DNA from: Punica granatum
Taxonomy: Eukaryota; Streptophyta; Magnoliopsida; Myrtales; Lythraceae
Assembly: GCF_007655135.1 (NCBI RefSeq)
Contig: NC_045129.1
Location: forward strand, 2,108,001-2,172,000
Reading direction: 5' to 3'
DNA length: 64,000 nucleotides
In this document: positions 13,172-21,834 of the stretch, piece after piece
Layout of the letters: every line of letters starts with the position of its first letter
Numbering within the stretch: position 1 is the first letter of the stretch
Notes under the pieces: model-generated
Database searches by the model: none
The model's input: the letters and a program-made list of their open reading frames with translations, nothing else
Told to the model about the DNA's origin: nothing
Translations under genes and position numbers: made by a program

Positions 13172-15571
13172 ATGGGCCCCTTCGATACTGCCGCCACCAG
13201 CGGCTCCTCCTCCTCCTCCGCTGGCGCCGGCAAGCCTCCTCCTCCTCCTCCTCCTCCCCATCTACAGACTGAGCTCGATGGCCTCCTCGTCGGCGCCGGC
13301 TACAAGGTCCGCAACTCCGACCTCCGCCACGTCGCCCAGCGCCTGGAGCGCCTCGAGTCCGCCATGGTCAGCTCCCCCTCCCACGTCTCCCACCTCGCCT
13401 CTGACGCCGTCCACTATAATCCCGCCGACCTCGTCTCCTGGGTCGACTCCCTCCTCTCCGAGCTGTCTCACCACCCGTCGTCCTCCTCCTCCTGCTCCTC
13501 CTCCCGCTCCCTCCCCGGCCCGTCGTCGGATCTCCCCGACCTCGACGACCTCATAGCCAGCCCCGGCGCCACCGCCCCCTGGCTCCACCCAGAGATGCCC
13601 CGTCAGCACGAGCCCCAGCAGCAGTTGATGACAGTGGTGACGGCCATGGAGGAGGACTCCGGGATACGGCTCGTCCACGCGCTGATGACGTGCGCTGACT
13701 CGGTCCAACGTGGCGACTTCCAGTTGGCTCGGACCTTGATAGATCAAATGAACGCCCTCCTCACACGTGTCAACACGGGATGCGGGATCGGCAAGGTCGC
13801 CGGGTACTTCGTCGACGCGCTCAGCCGCCGCATCCTCGGCGTGGGCTCGGCCCACGCACCCGCCCACGAGAACGAGATCCTCTACCACCATTTTTACGAG
13901 GCCTGCCCCTACCTCAAGTTCGCACACTTCACGGCCAACCAGGCCATTCTCGAGGCCTTCGAGGGCCACGACTGCGTCCACGTGATCGACTTCAGCCTCA
14001 TGCACGGCCTCCAGTGGCCTGCTTTGATCCAGGCATTGGCCCTCCGCCCTGGTGGGCCACCATTGCTCCGCCTCACTGGGATTGGCCCGCCGTCCCCGGA
14101 TGGTCGCGACACTCTCCGGGAGATTGGGCTCCGTCTTGCTGAGCTGGCCCAGTCCGTCAATGTCCGCTTCGCTTTCAGGGGTGTGGCAGCATCCCGGCTT
14201 GAGGACGTGAAGCCGTGGATGCTCCAGGTGGGCTCTAATGAGGCGGTGGCCATCAACTCAATTATGCAGCTGCACAAGCTCCTCGGTCCCGACCTGGCAC
14301 GGAATTCCCAGAATTCCCCCATCGAAGCGGTTCTCTCATGGATCCAGGGGTTCAACCCGAAGATCATGACCCTTGTCGAGCAAGAAGCGAACCACAACCA
14401 GTCGGGTTCCTGGACCGTTTCACTGATGACGTGCGCTGACTCGGTCCAACGTGGCGACTTCCAGTTGGCTCGGACCTTGATAGATCAAATGAACGCCCTC
14501 CTCACACGTGTCAACACGGGATGCGGGATCGGCAAGGTCGCCGGGTACTTCGTCGACGCGCTCAGCCGCCGCATCCTCGGCGTGGGCTCGGCCCACGCAC
14601 CCGCCCACGAGAACGAGATCCTCTACCACCATTTTTACGAGGCCTGCCCCTACCTCAAGTTCGCACACTTCACGGCCAACCAGGCCATTCTCGAGGCCTT
14701 CGAGGGCCACGACTGCGTCCACGTGATCGACTTCAGCCTCATGCACGGCCTCCAGTGGCCTGCTTTGATCCAGGCATTGGCCCTCCGCCCTGGTGGGCCA
14801 CCATTGCTCCGCCTCACTGGGATTGGCCCGCCGTCCCCGGATGGTCGCGACACTCTCCGGGAGATTGGGCTCCGTCTTGCTGAGCTGGCCCAGTCCGTCA
14901 ATGTCCGCTTCGCTTTCAGGGGTGTGGCAGCATCCCGGCTTGAGGACGTGAAGCCGTGGATGCTCCAGGTGGGCTCTAATGAGGCGGTGGCCATCAACTC
15001 AATTATGCAGCTGCACAAGCTCCTCGGTCCCGACCTGGCACGGAATTCCCAGAATTCCCCCATCGAAGCGGTTCTCTCATGGATCCAGGGGTTCAACCCG
15101 AAGATCATGACCCTTGTCGAGCAAGAAGCGAACCACAACCAGCTCGGGTTCCTGGACCGTTTCACTGAGGCATTGTATTACTACTCGACCATGTTCGACT
15201 CGCTCGAGGCAGCTTGCCCCATCCAGCCCGACAAGGCCCTCGCTGAGATGTACCTCCAGAGGGAGATTTGCAACATTGTGTGCTGCGAGGGGGCAGCTCG
15301 GGTCGAGAGGCACGAGCCTCTGACCCAGTGGAGGGACCGGCTAGGGCAGGCTGGGTTCAGGCCCCTACACCTCGGGTCGAATGCTTTTAAGCAGGCGAGC
15401 ATGCTACTGACCCTATTTTCTGCCGAGGGGTATAATGTGGAGGAGACTGAAGGGTGCCTGACGCTCGGGTGGCACAGCCGGCCGCTTATCGCGGCCTCAG
15501 CTTGGCAAGCGTCACCGGCCATTGTTGGCCCTGAAATGGAGGCCAATAACGACCGCAATAATAACGATTAG
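13172..15571 (+). CDS. DELLA-type GRAS gibberellin-response repressor with internal tandem duplication
   Basis: Nuclear growth repressor of the GRAS family; DELLAs are degraded after GA-GID1 binding. The intronless 799-codon ORF is far longer than usual (about 530-600). The N-terminus has a Pro run (22-29), a DELLA-region motif reading DGLLV (36-40) then GYKV (43-46), LERLE (58-62) and AVHYNP (79-84). The GRAS domain starts at about 165. Residues 172-418 and 419-665 are two copies of LHRI-VHIID-LHRII plus the start of PFYRE, with VHVIDF at about 270 and 517. Only one C-terminal PFYRE/SAW part follows (RVER, SNAFKQASMLL, LGWHSRPLIAASAWQ). Removing one copy gives about 552 aa, a normal DELLA size. 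The copies are joined by an out-of-frame octet, SGSWTVS-like. It could be a functional novel allele, a broken allele, or an assembly artefact. Family identity is certain; integrity of the gene model is not. Confidence 0.9.
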   Translation: MGPFDTAATSGSSSSSAGAGKPPPPPPPPHLQTELDGLLVGAGYKVRNSDLRHVAQRLERLESAMVSSPSHVSHLASDAVHYNPADLVSWVDSLLSELSHHPSSSSSCSSSRSLPGPSSDLPDLDDLIASPGATAPWLHPEMPRQHEPQQQLMTVVTAMEEDSGIRLVHALMTCADSVQRGDFQLARTLIDQMNALLTRVNTGCGIGKVAGYFVDALSRRILGVGSAHAPAHENEILYHHFYEACPYLKFAHFTANQAILEAFEGHDCVHVIDFSLMHGLQWPALIQALALRPGGPPLLRLTGIGPPSPDGRDTLREIGLRLAELAQSVNVRFAFRGVAASRLEDVKPWMLQVGSNEAVAINSIMQLHKLLGPDLARNSQNSPIEAVLSWIQGFNPKIMTLVEQEANHNQSGSWTVSLMTCADSVQRGDFQLARTLIDQMNALLTRVNTGCGIGKVAGYFVDALSRRILGVGSAHAPAHENEILYHHFYEACPYLKFAHFTANQAILEAFEGHDCVHVIDFSLMHGLQWPALIQALALRPGGPPLLRLTGIGPPSPDGRDTLREIGLRLAELAQSVNVRFAFRGVAASRLEDVKPWMLQVGSNEAVAINSIMQLHKLLGPDLARNSQNSPIEAVLSWIQGFNPKIMTLVEQEANHNQLGFLDRFTEALYYYSTMFDSLEAACPIQPDKALAEMYLQREICNIVCCEGAARVERHEPLTQWRDRLGQAGFRPLHLGSNAFKQASMLLTLFSAEGYNVEETEGCLTLGWHSRPLIAASAWQASPAIVGPEMEANNDRNNND
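13686..14426 (+). repeat. DELLA internal tandem duplication, copy 1 (741 bp)
   Basis: First of two adjacent copies within the DELLA ORF. It is identical to copy 2 except that one C is missing after 14401 (reads ACCAGTCGGG instead of ACCAGCTCGGG). Both edges share CTGA microhomology (13682-13685, 14423-14426). Confidence 0.95.
14427..15168 (+). repeat. DELLA internal tandem duplication, copy 2 (742 bp)
   Basis: Second copy, with the ancestral C at 15143. It runs straight into the unique C-terminal GRAS sequence (LGFLDRFTEALYYYSTMFDS), so this copy's 3' junction is the normal gene. Confidence 0.95.
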
Positions 15572-16255
15572 GGATTAGTATGACAATAATTAGTTAATAA
15601 TCAGTTGTAAAATTTAATTTTGGTTTTTGGAATTCACATCTTTCTTCCGATAATTTTCTTGTGGCAATGTAATGAGAGGAAAAGGAATTTTACTTCACGA
15701 GTCATACAAATATATCTTTCCTTCCAACCGGAGTCCGATCCAACAATATTTGAGCATGTTACATTGTGTTTTTTCATTTTCATTGGAGCATATACAAATC
15801 AAATCTACATCACAATAGACATTAATAGATTATTTCCACGTCGAATGGCTCCATTTTCATCTCTGGCTATGAATTGCGTTCGATTTTTCGATTAGTTCTA
15901 GATAAATTGGACTACTAGAATAAACTAGCTAGCTACACGAGTACGAATAAACTGTTGAGTATGTTGACGAAAAAAAAACATTAATTAATTAGGCTGTGCT
16001 TAGATCAATAATTCAAACTTAAAATATTTCAAAAGGATAAGCCAAAAAAGAGAAAAGAAAGTGGGATTGAAAGTGCCTCAAAATCGACCCATGATGTAAC
16101 CCTTGATGAAAAACTAGAGTCGAATCGTGGGATCTCATCATTTTCTTTAACGAAAAGTCAAGTTGGTACATAATTATTATCTCTATTATTATTAACAAGA
16201 GTTAATTATTTTTATCAAAATAAGTTCCCAAAAAGTTAATCAAATCACTCCTTTT

Positions 16256-16448
16256 CTTTCTTTCTTTCTTTCTTTTTTTTCTCTAAATCTTAATATTCGA
16301 AAATCTAATTGAGTTGTAACTAATTCAGTTGAGCTGGGTTGCCCACTAAGGGATCAAGTTCTTTTAGTATTGATTTTCTTTATTTACAATATTTGAATTC
16401 GAGACTTTATTTATATGAAACAAGCGACGAACCGCTTAAACCAATGCA
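16256..16448 (-). mobile_element. SINE-family copy, minus orientation
   Basis: Read on the minus strand it begins with GGTTTAAGCGGTTCGTCGC, has a B-box-like GTCTCGAATTCAAAT, then the family 3' block (ATTAGATTTTCGAATATTAAG) and an A-rich tail, which appears as the T-rich run near 16262-16280. Confidence 0.55.
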
Positions 16449-17939
16449 TATCACTCCAAGTTTTTATTATTATAATAAATAGCTTATAAGCCAGATACAT
16501 ATACATATATTACTTTTTGATTGAGTCTGTTCCACTCCATATATGAAAAGAAATTGACTATTTCGATTTTGAATTGAAATTAGAATGAGCCATTTTGCTT
16601 TACATGGGTGAAAGGACTATGGAAACTAATCAAGAGGAAGTTTTGTGTTTGTGATGAATCAACCTTTTTTTTCTCCTTTTAGACAACAAACCTTTTTTTC
16701 CCCCTCCATTTTGCACAGCTGGAAAACGAAGAAAACTGTTTTGGAAAAAGTGTTTTGCAGCCAATAATCTCCCGTTTTCGAGTAATTAGACGGCTGGAAA
16801 GTGACCGAGGGGCTGCGACTTTTGGTCAGACAACCACATAATAATTTTCATGACAATTCCTTCTGTTCTTTCCCTTAAATCTTCAACCAATAAAAATAAA
16901 AACAATGAGATTAATCAGGATTTGAGAAAGAAAGAGCGAGACGTGATGGAAATTGTACATTACATGATACACATCTAGGAGACACTTCCTTTCTTCTTTT
17001 TCTTTTTCTTTTTTGAGACCGGCCACGGTACTAATTCTTGCTCAATAACGATCGATACTCTGCCCACAAGTGTATTCAACGAGTTATCAACCTTAGATAC
17101 ATCGTGATTATATTTTTTTTTTAGTCGAGAAAAAGTTCAAAAAGCCTACCAGAAAGGGGAAAACAGTAAAAAAAAGATAATTTGAACATTGGCACTCTAT
17201 TATGTCAACAAAAGCGACCGAAATAGAAAATTCCTCCACTGGAAAAATTGACATAAATAAATAAAGCGGGTCCTAGTCTTATCACATTACTACTGCTGTA
17301 TATTCAGTAGCTATAGATTACTCCTTAGACTGGAATTATTAATTTCTAGCTAGCCTAAAAGCATCGAAAGGAAAGCTTCGTTATCCCTAAGGTCTCGTGC
17401 TGATCTAATTATCATCGCAACCGAGCAGATAGTCGTGGATTAAAATGTGGACCGACTAATTATACTCCTTTGAGATCGGTTCGGGAAAAAAAAAAAAAAC
17501 TCGTATGCAGGCGTGCATGTACGAATGAATGTATGTAGTTTGTTATCATGAGAGTGATAGTACACATGAAATACATGTTCTGGTGGTGGTCGGACCAATA
17601 TGGGGCCCTCGACTTTGCCACATCAATATGCATGGTCTATTTTCAGCCCTCACATGCACGAGAAGATATATAGACAATCATTAACCCTTTTTAGGGTATC
17701 TCGAGCATACCATAAAGGCCTCGTTAATGACTGTGTCTCAATGTGGGGTGGGTGCTAGCTCAATAATTTCGATCGGTCAATCGAGTTATAAAAGGTCTTA
17801 AGGACATGCGCGGTCGTATTTTAGAACTTGAAAATTACCGGTCGTAACGAGTTTTACCTGCCCTCCCAGACATCCGAGCCGACATGCAACATTCCTCCAC
17901 GACTTGAACAAGAGACATGAGTTACATCGTTCCACTCAT

Positions 17940-18250
17940 AAAACTCGAGCTGGGAACCTGCTCACATACTGCTGTTGCATGAGTCGCTTTCTGTTCAGCT
18001 GGCTGACCCCGTCAAATAAAAAGAAGGCCGTATTTTGTCGAAAATTTACTGTCAGCAACGCTTTTTGTCTATTTAGCCAGACATACGATCACTGAGCACT
18101 CGTAAAAAGATGCATGGGTTATCATACGCTTATGTTATAATAAGAGAAATGAAGAACTACGTGCTAACTCAAAAGTTCGAGCTGTGAAGTACGTACACGC
18201 ACCACTGTTAAGTTGTTAACCACTTTTTTGCTCGATTGGCTGACTTTCAC
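17940..18250 (-). repeat. Two tRNA-like SINE fragments, minus orientation
   Basis: The segments at about 17940-18025 and 18165-18250, read on minus, each show an A-box-like GTCAGCCA.. and a B-box-like stretch ending in AGCTCGA. They resemble each other around the GGCTGAC / GAGCTG blocks. No tails or target duplications were resolved. Confidence 0.3.
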
Positions 18251-18939
18251 TGCTGCAAGGCGATGTCAGGCGTGAAATTTAGTTAGAGATCAAAATTAAG
18301 GTGGGACCATGTCGAAGGAAATAATAGGGAGGGTCAGGAGAGGTCCGAGGTGGTCCCATGAAGGAGGAAGCCCAGTCCACACCACAGGCAGTGACCCCAC
18401 AAGACTTCCCCTGCACTGTAGCTGTCCCCTCCTACTGGGTCTTACTGCCCTTTCTCCGTTCTGTAATTGTTTGTGGCTCTACCACTTCTCCCTGTCTGCT
18501 CACATATATAACACGTCGGCCTCTCGGACATTCCGGGCATCCTTTCCGTGCCAACTGCATCGATACCGGTTGCAAAGAATTATATGTCAAATCAGTATTT
18601 ATGAAATGAAATTGAAAACTGCCAGGACGGATGATCGATATGATCTTAAGATACGAGTACGAGCATTAAAAAAAGTGTGAAAAATATCGCAAAATTTTAT
18701 TGGAGGAGTTATTTGTTTTTCCTTTTTTACCCCTAATATTTTTTGGGTAATTAAATTATAAATTGCATGGTTTAACCTACGACAAATCTAGTTGCTATTT
18801 TTAAACCGAAAAAAATCTAGTTGCTATTTTTGGGAAGTCGGGGCGTTCCTAATGCATTGAGTCGAGCAGCTGAGAGAGAGGAGGTCTTATATGCCACAGT
18901 GGTATCGCGTAGGATTATATCACAAGGAAAAAGTCTTAT

Positions 18940-19206
18940 ATGCAACGATAGTACCATATAATAATATCATAATTCTGATTTTTAGTATGCAAATAAAAAA
19001 ATTAATTGTTGACAAAAATAATTCATTATTAACAAAAATAATAATTTTTTATGTGCCTTGTCGACAAGACCTCACGTCACAAGACACATAAAAAAATTAT
19101 TTTTTACCAATAATGAATTATTTTTATTAATAATCAATTTTTTATTTTTATTTATATATTAAAATTTAAAACGATAAATTCTTATTGACATGTACCGTAT
19201 TACCGT
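18940..19206. mobile_element. Foldback (hairpin) element
   Basis: A nearly perfect inverted repeat: arm 18991-19065 pairs with 19076-19150 around a roughly 10-nt loop. The inner stem pairs ATGTGCCTTGTC with ACAAGACACAT. Weaker pairing extends outward to GTACCAT / ATGTACCGTA-like ends near 18950 and 19195. No coding capacity. It is either a small inverted-repeat transposon or a hairpin-RNA locus. Confidence 0.6.
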
Positions 19207-19253
19207 TGCATGTAATTATGTTTTCTGAGAGAGGGGCGTGTGGGCTCACGTAC

Positions 19254-19473
19254 CACGTGGAGGGCCCAATAAAACAAATGACGGACGAGGAGGATAGCCA
19301 GACGAAATTACTGTTTTGCCCCTCCCTCAGGTACAGTTTCACTCCGCAACAGTTTTCACTTTCACGGGCATCGGATTCGGATCTCCGAATCAAACCTGTG
19401 GGCCCGACTGCAAAGTGGTCAGCTTACTCACGTGCAAGTCCCCTTCCCCACGTGCGCATGGACAGTGACGTCC
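19254..19473. promoter_or_regulatory. Cluster of ACGT-core elements (three G-boxes and a C-box)
   Basis: CACGTG occurs at 19254-19259 (within CCACGTGG), 19429-19434 and 19449-19454, and TGACGTCC at 19466-19473. All lie in a GC-richer island without a convincing ORF. Such motifs bind plant bZIP and bHLH factors, but no adjacent gene start explains them. Confidence 0.4.
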
Positions 19474-20677
19474 GGCCCCACCTCAACTTCATGGAGTGAA
19501 TTTGCTTCTTTGACAGAGACCTTTCTCAAATCGAAGGAGAGGAAGACCCCCACAGTCTCAACCCTCTCCCCCAAAAACAAACGGATGGTTATTCCGTGTC
19601 GAACTCATCGGTCCAGTCGGAAACCTGTAACCGGTATAACGAGCAGTTCCGACCCTATGAACCCGGTATAGATCAACCATAACAACCAAGCCGACTCCAC
19701 GTATATATCATATCTGAATGAATGGCGAAGATATTATAAGATAAGAAAGTTCTGTGTGGACGTTGAATATACGTATGTGCAAAGGAGTTTTCCTCGACGG
19801 ACTGCCCACGCTCGGGCCCACAAACACCATAGCTGAGACGGTAGATGTATTAGGGTTCCATGAATATAATGTGGATCCTATATCATATCCCTCCTCCTAG
19901 CACTTAGGTCTACGAAAGTAACGCCATTGATGTTGACCCCTCCAAACCAGAGTCCTATGATTTCTGCGTAGGCGTGGCCCATTTCTTCCTTACTTACCGG
20001 GAAAAATGGGGTTTGATTTTCCAAATCCTTTTCACAGGAATAGGGCGCATTCGGTTTTCGAATATATCAAATATGCGTGGATAGTAATCTCTTTTTAAGG
20101 TCTTAAGTTCGGCAAAAATCGTACATAAATAAATTAACGGGAAGTCGTTAAGTTAAAGCTAAATATGGAGCATCGGAGGGGGACGTTTCGACCTATGGGC
20201 GCAATTAGCTCACTGGTCAAATTGCACTGTGACGTCTTTGGTCTTCATTTTCCAGATTCCCAAGAGATTTTCTTACCGTCCTTTTCAACCTTTATACTAT
20301 ATTTCTTAATCACATCGTGTCCACACATGATTATTGCATGATCAGCGATCAAATCACGATTTTATGCCGACCTAATCGCGGTCCAGATGGACCAGTATAC
20401 TGCTTGCCGGATATCCGGGTAGCCTTGGCCATAAGACTAGGCATTTTATAAGTGAGGCTGAGTCGAAAAAATTAGGCCGCCGACCCAAATTATCCACCGA
20501 GCTTGTGGCAAGACTCGGCGGAGAGATTCATAAGATGAAGATTATGCTTAAAAAACTAAAATGAATAATTCTCCGGGGGGTCTTGGATCGGGTTAGACAA
20601 ACATTAGTCTCACCCTATACGGGCTGGCCTTGGGAAACATATGGACCGAGGCCGGTTCAGTTCAGCACATTACCAAG

Positions 20678-20812
20678 CAGGGGCGCAGCCAGGATTTTCA
20701 TCCAGGGAGGGCAAAAATACTAATTTTACATTTTGGACAAAATTTAAAAAAAATCCAAAGTTCAGGGGGGGGGGCAATTGCCCCCCTTACCAATTAACTG
20801 GTTCCGCCCTTA
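20678..20812. mobile_element. hAT-type MITE, 135 bp
   Basis: Flanked by the perfect 8-bp duplication TTACCAAG (20670-20677 and 20813-20820). Imperfect terminal inverted repeats align base for base without gaps: CAGGGGCGCAGCCAG at the left, and TAAGGGCGGAACCAG reading inward from the right. Inside is a perfect palindrome, GGGGGGCAATTGCCCCCC, within a run of ten G. No coding capacity. Eight-base duplications and CAGGGGCG-type ends are typical of hAT elements. Confidence 0.85.
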
Positions 20813-21834
20813 TTACCAAGAATACTTCTCGATCAACATCATGACCGTGCATTCAGTAAAATGATGTCCGACTTCCGACCGAAAAAAACACGACGAAATA
20901 CTTAAATCTGTATGATGAGCCCAGTCGAGCTTCATCATATTGGCCCTAATAAATCATAATCTAAAAGATAAAAAGAAGATACTAGAGTATGAAAAAGAAA
21001 AGTTGAGGGTGATAAAATAAGAAAGAGAAAAAGGTTATGGACTAAATTACAATTTATAATAGATGGTGCACAACAACTGGAGTATATAGTCCAGTCCACA
21101 TCCTTACTGATAAGTCCAAATCTAATGGGCCAGCAGGTATCCAAATCACAGCCCAAATCATATGCGATGGCCTAAAAGATCAATCAGGATAGTATACATA
21201 GGTAGGGTGACCCATCTTACATCAATTTCGAAGGTAATGATAATGCGATTTCTGCATGCATGTTAGACGAATCCAGAAAATTAGGTCAGAGGATTTTGGA
21301 CTGGACAATAATATATCTGCTTGAGAAACATTAAACTATATAGTGTGTGTATATGCTCTTTCGTACATCGTGCGTCTATATCAGGTCGTTTCACCTTTAA
21401 CACATGGGATATGATATCGGTGAAATCAAATCAATAAGGTAACTTCAAAGCCATGCATGCTCCATGCATGCATGATCATGATCTGACATGCCATGCGTAT
21501 GGTATGGTCCTAAAGTATATGCATCCCTCATTCGTTGATTATCTACATAGTGAACCGGCAGATCGATCAACTAAATTGAAGGGAATAAATCAAAGGAAAG
21601 GCCAAAAAGCCATATAAGTCCAATCTTCAGATTTTCTTGCAATGAGACAATGCACATCATGTCCTGACTACAAGCACTCACTTTTCCATTATGCCCGTTT
21701 TACCCCTCCCTAGATTAATATTTGACATACAAATGGAATATTAATAATGTCGAAGAAAATAAAACTCAAAATTTTACTACAAAGAAGAAAAAAACCTATC
21801 TAGCCCTAATATGCAAATATAGTGATGATGTTAA

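Larger units (their letters stand above)
15572..21834. other. Intergenic between convergent DELLA and EFM
   Basis: Contains DELLA 3' sequence, a minus-oriented SINE copy (about 16256-16448), tRNA-like fragments at 17940-18025 and 18165-18250, a long hairpin (about 18940-19206), a GC-richer island with G-boxes (19200-19680), a hAT-type MITE (20678-20812), and AT-rich filler. ORFs of 104-123 codons at 18309-18680 and 19185-19499 lack any recognisable domain. Confidence 0.6.

Noticed and set aside
13262..14005. 247-codon minus-strand ORF and several 70-171-codon ORFs inside the DELLA gene
   Set aside because: Shadows of a GC-rich coding region in other frames; they repeat exactly because of the duplication and have no domain.
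18309..18680. 123-codon plus-strand ORF
   Set aside because: Mixed composition without motif or homology I recognise; probably chance in a less AT-rich patch.
19185..19499. 104-codon plus-strand ORF over the G-box island
   Set aside because: No domain, and overlaps a motif cluster better explained as regulatory or relic DNA.
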